DNA of 64,000 bases from Pedobacter ghigonis. GTDB taxonomy: Bacteria > Bacteroidota > Bacteroidia > Sphingobacteriales > Sphingobacteriaceae. A model generated the notes under the pieces. That model did not search any database and was not told the DNA's origin. It was given only the letters and a program-made list of their open reading frames with translations. Every line of letters starts with the position of its first letter. Position 1 is the stretch's first letter. Below, piece after piece: positions 35,659-44,624 of the stretch. Made by a program: the position numbers and the translations under genes. The stretch spans positions 1 through 64,000 of the forward strand of contig NZ_CAESCM010000005.1 in the NCBI RefSeq assembly GCF_903166585.1. Reading direction: 5' to 3'.

Positions 35659-37158
35659 TTACCAGCTACCTCCTGTACCGCCACCACTGCTGCTACCACC
35701 GCCCCAACTGCTACTGGATGAAGATGAAGAGCTGCTGCTACCCGAAGAAGAACTGGAAGAACTAGACTTAACCAACATGGCCAGGGTAATCCATTTTATA
35801 AATTCTTCGCGCTTGCAAAAGCTGCATTCATTTATCAGTTTAGCCTGCCCTTCATGACTATAAGTTGCAGCTTTAACGGTTACTTTTTTATCCAGTTTAT
35901 AGGTTCTAAAGCTGCACGATGGACATTCGGTATAACTGTTGTAGGCTTCGGCAGGCCAGGCTTTAATGATGTGTTCCTGATGGTCGGCACTTTCCCAAAT
36001 ATCGTAGTCGTAAGCCTGGATTACTTCTTCCTTGCGTTGACCCTTGGTTAAAAAAGGTTCACCTTCTATGTTGATATCGCGATCGACCCTTACCATTTCT
36101 TTGTTTTTGCTATCTAAAATTAGTTTAAAGCGGTCGATGGTTTTTACACGCTTAATCAGGTGGATGATCATCGCAATCAGGATAATTGGAGAAAAAAAGA
36201 TTAACCACCAGTTTTTCTTATGGAAGGCGACAACAGCATCAAAGAAGTTTTCGTCGTCCTGGTGTGCTTTGCGTATTGAAGAAATATAAAACAGGTACCT
36301 GAAAAAAAGGGTCACTGCTAAAATTCCGAAAAGGATATAGGGTACATGTGCAAGCCTGATACCGCTAAACAGCTCGAAGCTTTCGGTAAAGACCACAACA
36401 AATACCGAAATAAAAGCAAAGATAAATATACCTGCGCAGCCCTTTGCTATGGTTGTATCGTAGCTGTTTTCTTGTTTATTAAGGCTTTTCAGGCTAATGC
36501 CACTTTTTGCTTGCCGGTTTACAATTTTAAACACACCGAAAAACGCCACGATAATTACTAGGCAAGGCAACCAAAAATTTTTGAGAGGAGTACTGGTTTC
36601 GCGTTGTGTAAAGAGCTGGTTAAGTTCTTGTTTATTGCCGGGGTTTAAAATAATTTCACCAATGGCATTAATGGTATTGGTTATACCTGTACTAAAATCA
36701 TTTTTCTTAAAGGCTGGAACCAGGTTGTTTTGGGCAATGTGTTTAAGCGTAACATCCGGTAAAACGCCTTCGGTTCCTGTGCCGGTAATGAAGCGGTATT
36801 TGCGCCGGTCTTTAGCTATAAATAAGAGGAGGCCATTGTTGCTTGTTTTCTGTCCAATACCCCAGTGCTGAAACAGCCCGTAGGCAAAATCGAAATCTTC
36901 TTTGTTGTGGTCGAAATCGTTAACAATAACTACAGCGACCTGAACATTGGTTTTATTCTCAAAATCGGCAATGGTACTGTTCAATGAAGCAACAATACCA
37001 CTGCCTAAAATATTATCGGGGTCGCTAACATAGCCACCGCCATTGTTTTTCGGGTCGGGAATATCTTTTACCTGATATGCAGTTTGTGCAGCAGCACAAT
37101 TGGCCAGGAAAAGAAAAAGTAAAAAGGCAAAATGTTTGGTTAAAAGCGTTTTGAGCAT
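35659..37158 (-). CDS. TPM-domain membrane protein with poly-serine tail (YgcG family)
   Basis: 499 residues. Signal peptide (AFLLFLFLANCAAAQ), TPM domain at about 40-175 (YVSDPDNILGSGIVASLNST, VAVVIVNDFDHNKEDFDFAY, GLLLFIAKDRRKYRFITGTG), then four membrane helices (about 194-212, 243-262, 274-292, 316-335), a cytoplasmic part with a Cys-rich C4 zinc-like cluster (CPSCSFRTYK and CSFCKREEF), and a tail of serines broken by glycine and ending GGGSSSGGGTGGSW. The Gly/Ser tail and closing SW match the YgcG family. Its role is unknown; TPM domains have been linked to photosystem repair in plants and to phosphatase-like activity. Confidence 0.85.
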   Translation of the reverse strand: MLKTLLTKHFAFLLFLFLANCAAAQTAYQVKDIPDPKNNGGGYVSDPDNILGSGIVASLNSTIADFENKTNVQVAVVIVNDFDHNKEDFDFAYGLFQHWGIGQKTSNNGLLLFIAKDRRKYRFITGTGTEGVLPDVTLKHIAQNNLVPAFKKNDFSTGITNTINAIGEIILNPGNKQELNQLFTQRETSTPLKNFWLPCLVIIVAFFGVFKIVNRQAKSGISLKSLNKQENSYDTTIAKGCAGIFIFAFISVFVVVFTESFELFSGIRLAHVPYILFGILAVTLFFRYLFYISSIRKAHQDDENFFDAVVAFHKKNWWLIFFSPIILIAMIIHLIKRVKTIDRFKLILDSKNKEMVRVDRDINIEGEPFLTKGQRKEEVIQAYDYDIWESADHQEHIIKAWPAEAYNSYTECPSCSFRTYKLDKKVTVKAATYSHEGQAKLINECSFCKREEFIKWITLAMLVKSSSSSSSSGSSSSSSSSSSSWGGGSSSGGGTGGSW

Positions 37159-37218
37159 TGTATTAATTTAGGTTTAAAATTATTGCGTCAACATTTAACA
37201 AACAGATTCCAGTATGGT

Positions 37219-38049
37219 TTACTCTTTTAAAATTTTTGCCAGTACTTTATCCAGTTTAGCTTTATTTTTCATGTAAGGCTCAAGGTCATACAGCTGTACC
37301 GATTTAAAGTGGATTGGATGACTCTCGCTTTGTAAAGAAATATAACCTGAGGTTAATGGTTTGCCGTCAACTTTGGCTTTAGGATCATAGTTAGAAACGC
37401 TACCGCCACCAATTTGTGGTTTGGTATATTCTAAAACTACCTCACCACCAATAATGTGCTTAATTACCGAATCGCCTAAAACTAAAAACTCTGCGGTTAC
37501 CCATTGGTCGCCGGCATAGGTTTTCGATTTAGAATCTAAACAATGTGGGGTAAATAATTTACCGTTGTAGTTAATTAAGGTGCCTGGTGTACAAACATTA
37601 CTGGTGTGGCGTTCGTGTTCGCCGTCGCCACCTAAAATTTGTCCTTCAATAGAAATGGGGAAATCCTGGTTTTTTAACATGGTTGCCGGATCCTGGCAGT
37701 GCAGCATCGCACCACTGTTTCTAAATGCCCAGCCCGGACCACCTTTTACCTGATCGCCAACAAAGCGGTAGGTTACTTTTAACAGATAGGCCGAAAAAGG
37801 TTTTTTGTAAAAAATATGGCCGTATTGGTCGTCAAATTCTTTGTATCCATCATAACCTACTTTCATTAAGCCATCTTCAACGCGGAAAGTGTTGGCATAA
37901 TTTTCTTTGTAATCGTGTTTGGAGATTTTAACGTTCCAGTCTTTCAAGTCTTTTCCGTTGAAAAGATTAATCCAGCCTTTTTGGGCATTGGCACATAACG
38001 TTGCGGTAACTAAAAATAATGCCGTAAGGCACATTGATCTTAATTTCAT
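37219..38049 (-). CDS. DUF1080 (3-keto-disaccharide hydrolase-type) secreted protein
   Basis: 276 residues from ATG 38049 (MKLRSMCLTALFLVTATLCA, signal peptide, cleaved before QKGW). The mature part is DUF1080: GWINLFNGKDLKDWNVKISK, YGHIFYKKPFSAYLLKVTYR, then SGAMLHCQDPATM, ISIEGQILGGDGEHERHTSN (acidic/metal region), and DQWVTAEFLV. Members form a jelly-roll linked to 3-keto-sugar metabolism, and act in the periplasm. A longer frame extends 46 residues upstream but precedes the signal peptide and is unlikely. No keto-sugar partner genes are seen nearby. Confidence 0.88.
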   Translation of the reverse strand: MKLRSMCLTALFLVTATLCANAQKGWINLFNGKDLKDWNVKISKHDYKENYANTFRVEDGLMKVGYDGYKEFDDQYGHIFYKKPFSAYLLKVTYRFVGDQVKGGPGWAFRNSGAMLHCQDPATMLKNQDFPISIEGQILGGDGEHERHTSNVCTPGTLINYNGKLFTPHCLDSKSKTYAGDQWVTAEFLVLGDSVIKHIIGGEVVLEYTKPQIGGGSVSNYDPKAKVDGKPLTSGYISLQSESHPIHFKSVQLYDLEPYMKNKAKLDKVLAKILKE

Positions 38050-38135
38050 ATTTGCATTTGGGTTAGGTGCTAAAAATATGAATTTTTTTCTAATGTATTC
38101 AGGTGGCAGTTTAAGGTTGTATCTGGCTATTGAGG

Positions 38136-38312
38136 AATGAACTATTTTGCCACAGATGCACGGAATAACACGGAGATTTTTTTGCACCTAGCTCACTAAT
38201 GAGCCGATGACTAATGAACTATTTTGCCACGGATGTACTGAATAACACGGAGGTTCTTTTGCCCACAGCTCACTAATGAACCAATGACTAATGAACTATT
38301 GACTAATGAACC
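38136..38312. repeat. 77-bp tandem repeat, 2.3 copies
   Basis: Unit starts at 38136, 38213 and 38290, exactly 77 apart; each begins AATGAACTATT. The two full copies share TTTGCCAC and GAATAACACGGAG blocks and end in CTAATGA stretches; the third is cut after about 23 bases. It fills the cmk-to-DUF1080 gap. Confidence 0.85.
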
Positions 38313-38983
38313 AAAAACGGCTCCACATGATACAAAGCAAAAGTAAGTTGCTCTTCTTGTGTTAAATCTGTATTGTCTAAAATGATGGCATCTTCTGCTC
38401 TAATCAGCGGACTTTCTTTCCGGGTGGTATCGGCATAATCGCGGTGGGCCAGGTTTTCAAAAACTTCTTCCAAAGTGGTATCGTTATTGCCTTTGCTCTC
38501 CAGCTCTTTGAAGCGGCGTTCGGCCCTTATTTTTGGATCGGCTGTCATGAAGAATTTAACCGGTGCATGTGGGAAAACGGTAGTGCCGATATCGCGGCCA
38601 TCCATCACAATGTTTTTCGATCTGCCCATGCGCTGTTGTTGTTTCACCATTTCATGGCGTACAATCCGGTGTGCTGAAACTTCGCTAACATTTTCTGAAA
38701 CCGGCATTAAGCGGATTTCGTCAGAAACTTCTTCGCCGTTAAGGGTAATATGCGATTCGTAATCGCGCGAATGGAAATTTAGTTCGATGTGTTGCAAAGC
38801 ATCTTCAACTTTGGCATCGTCGGTAACATCAATGTGGTTACGCAAAAAATATAGGGTAACGGCACGGTACATTGCCCCGCTATCTACATAAATGAAACCT
38901 AATTTTTTAGCCAATGCCTTTGCCAGGGTGCTTTTTCCGCAAGATGAATAGCCATCAATAGCTATAACCAAGTTTTTCTTCAT
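38303..38983 (-). CDS. cmk: Cytidylate kinase
   Basis: 226 residues. P-loop GYSSCGKSTLAKALAKK at 12-28, then YVDSGAMYRAVTLYFL, the CMP-specific DGRDIGTTVFPHAPVKFFMT, and the lid region AERRFKELESKGNNDTTLEE. Phosphorylates CMP and dCMP in nucleotide salvage. The -7 box TACCTTTG (38991-38998) leaves a leader of about 3 bases, so translation is near-leaderless. Confidence 0.96.
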   Translation of the reverse strand: MKKNLVIAIDGYSSCGKSTLAKALAKKLGFIYVDSGAMYRAVTLYFLRNHIDVTDDAKVEDALQHIELNFHSRDYESHITLNGEEVSDEIRLMPVSENVSEVSAHRIVRHEMVKQQQRMGRSKNIVMDGRDIGTTVFPHAPVKFFMTADPKIRAERRFKELESKGNNDTTLEEVFENLAHRDYADTTRKESPLIRAEDAIILDNTDLTQEEQLTFALYHVEPFLVH

Positions 38984-38990
38984 TCTGCTA

Positions 38991-39053
38991 CAAAGGTAAA
39001 AAAAGCCATTGGGTTTGCTAACTTTTTTTAAATCGATATTCTTTATACTTTTG
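38991..39053. promoter_or_regulatory. Divergent -7 boxes of cmk and arfB
   Basis: Minus strand: CAAAGGTA (38991-38998) is TACCTTTG, 8 bases from the cmk ATG. Plus strand: TACTTTTG (39046-39053) is a full TAnnTTTG match, with the arfB ATG 5 bases later. No -33 TTG at the right spacing is clear on either strand. If used as such, both mRNAs would be leaderless or nearly so. Confidence 0.5.
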
Positions 39054-39057
39054 CCGC

Positions 39058-39465
39058 ATGTTACCTAGCAGAGAAGAAATTTTACGATCAGCCTTATTTA
39101 AAACCTCACGTAGTGGGGGTAAAGGCGGACAGAACGTAAATAAGGTTTCGAGTAAGGTAGAGCTTGTTTTTGATATCGAAACCTTTGCGTATTTTACTGA
39201 TGAAGAAAAGGCTTTGCTTAAAGAAAAGCTGCAAAACCGTCTTGATACTGAAGGATTGCTGCATATTGTTTCTCAGCAAGATAGGAGCCAATTGCTCAAC
39301 AAAGAGAAAACGATAGTAAAACTGATTGATTTACTGAAAAAGGCATTGATTGTTCAGAAAAAAAGAAAGCCAACCAAAATCCCTAAAGGCGTTATCGAAA
39401 ATAGGTTAAAAAATAAAGCTGCTACTGCTGAGAAAAAGAAAAACAGGAAAATGTTTGATTTTTAA
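39058..39465 (+). CDS. arfB: Peptidyl-tRNA hydrolase ArfB / YaeJ (ribosome rescue)
   Basis: 135 residues: a GGQ domain (GGKGGQNVNKVSSKVEL, GGQ at 23-25) and a basic C-terminal tail (KNKAATAEKKKNRKMFDF) that in ArfB enters the mRNA channel of stalled ribosomes. It hydrolyses peptidyl-tRNA on non-stop complexes. The GGQ Gln is intact and, as expected, no stop-codon-recognition domain is present, unlike RF1/RF2. Very short or absent leader. Confidence 0.95.
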   Translation: MLPSREEILRSALFKTSRSGGKGGQNVNKVSSKVELVFDIETFAYFTDEEKALLKEKLQNRLDTEGLLHIVSQQDRSQLLNKEKTIVKLIDLLKKALIVQKKRKPTKIPKGVIENRLKNKAATAEKKKNRKMFDF

Positions 39466-39597
39466 TTCATTAACTGCTTTTTTTACTACTTTTTTAGTTG
39501 TTTTGCTAGTCGGTTAAAAAAATCTCATGAGCCGAATGGTTTGAGGTGTAAATAGGCACCAAAATTGATGGTGCAGGTTACACACAAATTAAACCAA

Positions 39598-40632
39598 ATG
39601 AAAAGAACAATCTTAGCCTTGGCCTTTATGGCCACACTTGCTGCCTGCAAGAAAAACCCTGATGAAACTCCAAATTCCTCCCCGGAAGAAAAATTATCTC
39701 CTGATATTGCCTTTACCGTTAATGGAGCAACAAAAGAACCCCAGCTTTTATATCAACCATCCGAAACGTTTAATTATTTGGGATTTGGTTATGATGTTAC
39801 GGATAAATTTAATGATGAGACTTCTGTAAGGGCAAGCGTTGTCGACATTTCGGCTTATGACGCGAGCGCCAGTTACATGGTTAACATTGCAAGAGGAACT
39901 GAAGGGGCTTGGACAACTATTCAGGCTGAAAATGCAGCAGACCTATCAGCAAAATTTTCTAGCTTATACGAAGCGACTGATGGCTTGAAACTTTTTGGGA
40001 ATACCATTGATAAATTTCCAGGCTTTGATATTACCGATAAAAAATATGTTTATGGATACTATTCTCATTACATGATCTGGAAAAGATATAATTTTTGGGA
40101 TGATCAAAAACGTGTTAATAATTTTTTAACAGCTGATTTTAAGCGGGATATTACTTTGTTGAGTGCTCAGCAGCTTGTAGAGAAATATGGAACTCATGTT
40201 TTAATCGATATTAAAATAGGTTCTAAATTCGACGTGCTTTATCAGGCAGAAGCACCTGATAATGGAAGGAGAGGAGCGATTATTATGGAAGGCTTACGTT
40301 ATACCCTAAAAAGAACTTTTGGCTTGCCTACCGGCTATTTAGACGAACCTAAACTCCGCGATTTAAATGATAATGCTTCAGCAAAAATCTATTATCGTTC
40401 AACAGGCGGGGATATTAATAAATTAAAACCCGAAACCATAAATAACAGGGTGATTTTAAATTTGAATAACTGGGTTGCTTCAACTACTGAAGATAAAGCG
40501 CGTTTCATTGGAGCTTCAGATGATGGCTTGGTTCCCATATACAACTTTATTAATGATTCGGTAAAAAAAGCTGAGGTAAAAGCTTACATCGAACAATATT
40601 TTGCGGCTAAAACAGTGAAGTTGAAAAATTAA
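39598..40632 (+). CDS. MACPF-domain lipoprotein (BSAP-like candidate)
   Basis: 344 residues from ATG 39598 (MKRTILALAF), with a lipobox LAAC (Cys17) that makes it an envelope or surface lipoprotein. The MACPF domain is visible as NYLGFGYDVTDKF (59-71), the signature VEKYGTHVLIDIKIG (194-208, YGTH at 197-200) and NNWVAS. MACPF proteins can form pores, and Bacteroides relatives (BSAPs) kill related strains, but a lipoprotein MACPF could equally have a non-lytic role. Only one copy, with no immunity or target-variant gene next to it. The 3' end is closed by a strong hairpin (40635-40670). A gene-start alternative at 39565 would put extra residues before the signal and is rejected. Confidence 0.78.
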   Translation: MKRTILALAFMATLAACKKNPDETPNSSPEEKLSPDIAFTVNGATKEPQLLYQPSETFNYLGFGYDVTDKFNDETSVRASVVDISAYDASASYMVNIARGTEGAWTTIQAENAADLSAKFSSLYEATDGLKLFGNTIDKFPGFDITDKKYVYGYYSHYMIWKRYNFWDDQKRVNNFLTADFKRDITLLSAQQLVEKYGTHVLIDIKIGSKFDVLYQAEAPDNGRRGAIIMEGLRYTLKRTFGLPTGYLDEPKLRDLNDNASAKIYYRSTGGDINKLKPETINNRVILNLNNWVASTTEDKARFIGASDDGLVPIYNFINDSVKKAEVKAYIEQYFAAKTVKLKN

Positions 40633-40634
40633 TA

Positions 40635-40670
40635 AACAAAGAAGGGCGATCAAAATCGCCCTTCTTTGTT
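40635..40670 (+). terminator. Intrinsic terminator of the MACPF gene
   Basis: AACAAAGAAGGGCGAT (40635-40650) pairs with ATCGCCCTTCTTTGTT (40655-40670), a perfect 16-bp stem around CAAA, then TTAG. Confidence 0.88.
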
Positions 40671-40803
40671 TTAGTTAATGGGTTTAAAAAGTATGACATA
40701 TCAATTTTTGGTTAATCGGTTTATACAATTAACCAATTAATCGGATGGTGTTTGACCGAAGCAATAGCGTAGTTACTAATAATTAAGCCATATCACAATT
40801 CAG

Positions 40804-41754
40804 CTATATTTTTCCAAACCTATAGTACAAGCTTAAGCCACCATAATTTTGCGCCTTGGCTACACTTTTAACTTCCTTGGTTTTAAAAATGATATTAAAA
40901 TCGGCCGTAAACCTCTTCGAGCTGTAGTTTACCCCAAACTGTTGTTCAAAAACAATGGGTTTAACGCCAAAAGTTAGGGGACTATTGTCTTTAAACATAC
41001 TTCCCTGAATGGTTGCATCGTAAGCCACAAAATTGAGTTGCGGTTTTACGTAAAAGAAAAACTCTGAGTTGTTTAGGCTTTTGGTTTTAGCATTTCCAAT
41101 TACTGCATTATGGTAAGCGGTGTTGAACAATTGATTGATTTTACCAGCCCTGAATAAAACTGAAGCTCCCAAACCTGAAAATGTAGTGCCTAAATTGGCA
41201 TAACCCTGAGCACTGATATCGGCAATTGGATCTTCTGGCCTGAAAATGAGCTTGCTGTAATTTGCGGCTAAGTTTACAGCTACTTCATTTTTAATCTGGT
41301 AATCCCAGCCAGCCGGAGTGTAAAAGCCAACTGTTTTATGCAAAAAGCGCTGTGCAGTTTGAGCAAGCGAGTTGGGACCAACCGTACCCAATTCTACACT
41401 GGTTTTTAAAACACTTTCGTTTTTGTAAAAAACCGAGTAAGCTGCACCTGCGTATAAGTAACCGGCAAAGGGACGGTCCTGATCTTCTTTGTTGGGTACC
41501 TGACCCCAGTAAGGTGTGTACATTTTTTGTCCGGCAGAAATTTCGTAGGTTTTTTTCTCGATTTTATCCGATAGCTTTTCGGTATTTAAAGCCCTGCGGA
41601 AATAAATAAATAACCCGTTGGTATAATAGCGGTCGTTTAAAGTGGCCAGATAGGCATCGTTTTCGGTTTTAAAACCAAATTCGTTTTTAAAGGATTGTGC
41701 AAAACCGGTTGATACAACCAGACAAAAAACTAAAGCAGCTAAAAGTGATTTCAT
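40804..41754 (-). CDS. LpxR-like outer-membrane lipid A deacylase (DUF2219)
   Basis: 316 residues, signal peptide ending TGFAQ (20). Features of LpxR: FKTENDAYLATLNDRYYTNG (Asn32, Asp33, Thr45-Asn46 matching the Ca/active-site loop), DRPFAGYLYAGAAYS (94-108), and VGPNSLAQTAQRFLHK with His139, then TPAGWDYQIKNE. The C-terminal half is an amphipathic barrel ending in an aromatic strand (YYRFGKI). LpxR removes 3'-acyloxyacyl groups from lipid A in the outer membrane; here the substrate is unproven. Its ATG sits immediately after the T tract of the lon terminator. Confidence 0.85.
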   Translation of the reverse strand: MKSLLAALVFCLVVSTGFAQSFKNEFGFKTENDAYLATLNDRYYTNGLFIYFRRALNTEKLSDKIEKKTYEISAGQKMYTPYWGQVPNKEDQDRPFAGYLYAGAAYSVFYKNESVLKTSVELGTVGPNSLAQTAQRFLHKTVGFYTPAGWDYQIKNEVAVNLAANYSKLIFRPEDPIADISAQGYANLGTTFSGLGASVLFRAGKINQLFNTAYHNAVIGNAKTKSLNNSEFFFYVKPQLNFVAYDATIQGSMFKDNSPLTFGVKPIVFEQQFGVNYSSKRFTADFNIIFKTKEVKSVAKAQNYGGLSLYYRFGKI

Positions 41755-41759
41755 AAAAA

Positions 41760-41781
41760 AGTCCCGATGATTATCGGGACT
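41760..41781 (-). terminator. Terminator of lon, abutting the LpxR-like start codon
   Basis: AGTCCCGAT (41760-41768) and ATCGGGACT (41773-41781) pair around GATT; on the minus strand six T follow and the next bases are ATGAAATCACTT, the LpxR-like start. Confidence 0.85.
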
Positions 41782-41837
41782 ATAAAAGTATTTATTGTAA
41801 TTGGATTTTTAATCGTTCTCTGTCAAAAGATTATAAA

Positions 41838-44309
41838 TTAGTTTACAATCGGCGCAATTTTAACGCTTAAATCCAATGGTTTTTTTACTTTGTTTTTGGT
41901 GAGGGCCAAGTCAATCACTTCGCTCATTTCACTTACGTAATGGAATTTTAGGTCCTTGATATAGCTTTCTTTAATCTCTAAAATATCTTTGCGGTTGCTT
42001 TTGCAAAGGATAATTTCTTTGATGTTTGCTCTTTTTGCAGCCAGGATTTTTTCTTTAATTCCACCCACAGGAAGTACTTTTCCACGTAAAGTAATTTCGC
42101 CCGTCATGGCCAGGTGTTGTTTAACTTTGCGTTGGGTAAAGGCCGAAGTTAATGCGGTAAGCATGGTTACACCAGCCGAAGGGCCATCTTTTGGCGTAGC
42201 GCCTGCAGGCACGTGCACGTGTACATCCCAGTTATCAAATAAGGTATAATCGATACCGAACTCTGCTGCATGTGCACGTAGGTAAGCCAGGGCAATTACA
42301 GCCGATTCTTTCATTACATCTCCCAGGTTACCGGTTAAGGTTAATTTACCTTTTCCGGGACTTAAGCTCGATTCGATAAATAAAATATCGCCTCCAACAC
42401 TTGTCCAGGCCAGGCCTGTAACCACACCAGCCACTTCGTTGCCTTCGTACAAATCCTTATCGTAAATCGGCGCACCTAAAATACGCTCTACATCTTCCGG
42501 ATTTAAGTTCGCATCGTAGCTTTCTTCCATGGCAATTTTTGTAGCCACACCACGAACCAGTGAACCTATTTTTTTCTCTAAACCACGCACGCCCGATTCT
42601 CTGGTATAATCTTCAATCACCTTCTCAATCAGCGCAGGTTTAAGGGTAATATCCTTGGTTTGCAAGCCATGGTTTTCTTTCTGTTTCGGCAACAGGTATT
42701 TTTTGGCAATTTCGATTTTTTCCTCAATGGTGTAGCCGTTTACTTCAATAATCTCCATACGATCAAGCAAGGCAGGCTGTATGGTGCTTAAAGAGTTTGC
42801 TGTAGCAATAAACAGGATGTTCGATAAATCGTAATCCATTTCTACATAATGATCATAGAAAGCATTGTTTTGTTCAGGATCTAAAACCTCCAGTAAAGCC
42901 GATGATGGATCGCCCCGGTGGTCGGTTCCTACTTTATCGATCTCATCCAATACGAATACCGGGTTATCGGCACCTGCTTTTTTTATAGAAGAAATAATAC
43001 GGCCAGGCATAGCACCAATATAGGTTTTACGGTGACCACGAATTTCAGCTTCATCGCGGATACCGCCCAATGCCATACGCACATATTTACGACCTAAAGC
43101 TTTGGCGATCGATTTGCCTAATGATGTTTTACCAACCCCTGGAGGGCCAACCAAACATAAAATAGGGGCTTTCATATTTTGTTTTAGTTTCAGTACGGCC
43201 AGGTATTCGATAATACGCTGTTTCACTTTTTCTAAACCAAAGTGATCTTTATCCAGGATACGTTGTGCTCTTTTCAGATCGAAATTATCTTTTGTAAACT
43301 CGCTCCATGGTAAATCCAGAAGGAGTTCTAAATAATTTAACTGTACCGAATAATCTGGTGCGGCAGGGTTCATTCTACCCAGCTTGTCTAATTCTTTATC
43401 AAAATGCGCAGCAACAGCTTTGGTCCATTTTTTCTTTTTGGCCCTTTCCTGTAAAGCATCAAATTCTAAATCGGCAGAATTGCCACCCAACTCTTCCTGA
43501 ATTGTTTTTAACTGCTGGTTTAAGAAATAATCGCGTTGTTGCTTATCTAAATCGGTACGTACTTTCGATTGGATCTGATTTCTCAGTTCAAGCATCTGTA
43601 ACTCTACCATTAAAAGCTCCATTACTTTTTGAGCCCTTTCCTGCAGTTTGTCCATTTCCAGGATTTTCTGCTTATCGGCCATTTCGGCATTCATGTTTGA
43701 TGAAATGAAATTGATCAAAAATGAATTACTTTCGATGTTTTTAAGCGCAATACTGGCTTCGCTCGGAATGTTTGGCGAAAGCTGAATAATTTGTGCCGAC
43801 ATTTCGCGTATCGACGCAATGAGTGTTTTAAAGTCTTTGTCTGCTTTATGTTTCTGCTCCTCAAATTTTTTAACAACAGCTTTAATGTAAGGCTCGTTCT
43901 GAACCTCTTCAATTAAGCTGAAACGTTGCTTACCCTGTATAATTACTGTGGTGTTACCATCGGGCATTTGCAACAGTTTAATGATGTTTGCAACGGTACC
44001 AACGGTGTTTAGCTGCTCAAAAGTCGGATCTTCGATCGATACGTCTTTTTGAGAAACTACCCCAATAATTTTGTTCCCCTTGTAAGCTTCTTTAATTAGT
44101 TTTATCGATTTATCCCTTCCAACTGTAATCGGAATAACTACACCTGGAAATAAAACGGTATTCCGCAAAGGCAATATGGCCAGGCTTTCAGGCGTTTCCT
44201 CATTGTTCATTTCCTCCTCGTCTTGTTGAGACATTAAGGGAAAAAACTCTGTATCTTCATTGATTATTGGCATAGCTGTATGGAAATCAAATATATCTTG
44301 TTTACTCAT
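41838..44309 (-). CDS. lon: ATP-dependent protease Lon
   Basis: 823 residues from the ATG at 44309 (MSKQDIFDF); the TTG at 44333 is less likely. Lon N domain at about 40-240 ([20 protein letters not shown]), AAA+ module with Walker A GPPGVGKT (388-395), Walker [10 protein letters not shown] (451-459), and protease domain with the Ser-Lys dyad Ser711 in [10 protein letters not shown] and Lys754 in [10 protein letters not shown]. It degrades misfolded and regulatory proteins. Separate transcription unit ended by the hairpin at 41760-41781. Confidence 0.97.
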   Translation of the reverse strand: MSKQDIFDFHTAMPIINEDTEFFPLMSQQDEEEMNNEETPESLAILPLRNTVLFPGVVIPITVGRDKSIKLIKEAYKGNKIIGVVSQKDVSIEDPTFEQLNTVGTVANIIKLLQMPDGNTTVIIQGKQRFSLIEEVQNEPYIKAVVKKFEEQKHKADKDFKTLIASIREMSAQIIQLSPNIPSEASIALKNIESNSFLINFISSNMNAEMADKQKILEMDKLQERAQKVMELLMVELQMLELRNQIQSKVRTDLDKQQRDYFLNQQLKTIQEELGGNSADLEFDALQERAKKKKWTKAVAAHFDKELDKLGRMNPAAPDYSVQLNYLELLLDLPWSEFTKDNFDLKRAQRILDKDHFGLEKVKQRIIEYLAVLKLKQNMKAPILCLVGPPGVGKTSLGKSIAKALGRKYVRMALGGIRDEAEIRGHRKTYIGAMPGRIISSIKKAGADNPVFVLDEIDKVGTDHRGDPSSALLEVLDPEQNNAFYDHYVEMDYDLSNILFIATANSLSTIQPALLDRMEIIEVNGYTIEEKIEIAKKYLLPKQKENHGLQTKDITLKPALIEKVIEDYTRESGVRGLEKKIGSLVRGVATKIAMEESYDANLNPEDVERILGAPIYDKDLYEGNEVAGVVTGLAWTSVGGDILFIESSLSPGKGKLTLTGNLGDVMKESAVIALAYLRAHAAEFGIDYTLFDNWDVHVHVPAGATPKDGPSAGVTMLTALTSAFTQRKVKQHLAMTGEITLRGKVLPVGGIKEKILAAKRANIKEIILCKSNRKDILEIKESYIKDLKFHYVSEMSEVIDLALTKNKVKKPLDLSVKIAPIVN

Positions 44310-44624
44310 TATCACATTTTCCGCTAACGACAAACTGGCAGTTTGATCGTATTCACTTTGTTTAATTTTTATATTAAGTTAACAATTTCAACTCTTGTGC
44401 CAAAGTAAAAATTATATTAATGTTATGTTAAAAAGGCAGGGCAATTTAAATATTTCCTTCAATATCATATAAAGTATTTTTTTGCGTTTAAGCTAATGTT
44501 TGGTGACTTTGTGCCCGAACAAAAGAAATTAAAACTTTTAAATTATCAGAATAGGATTATATTGCAAAAAAATTGTCCTATATATTGTATTGGACGTTAG
44601 ATTTGTTAAACTTATTAATCATAC
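44310..44624 (+). promoter_or_regulatory. Divergent gap with promoter of the TPR protein
   Basis: On the plus strand TTG (44573-44575) and TAGATTTG (44598-44605) form a -33/-7 pair with 22 bases between, 20 bases before the ATG at 44625. No lon -7 box was identified with confidence in the rest; that stretch is AT-rich. Confidence 0.5.

Noticed and set aside
35675..35770. Serine-run sequence read as a simple repeat or CRISPR-like array
   Set aside because: It is the coding tail (poly-Ser/Gly) of the TPM protein and has no spacers or repeat-spacer periodicity.
38136..38312. 77-bp repeats read as a CRISPR array
   Set aside because: Copies are adjacent without spacers and only two are complete, so this is a tandem repeat.
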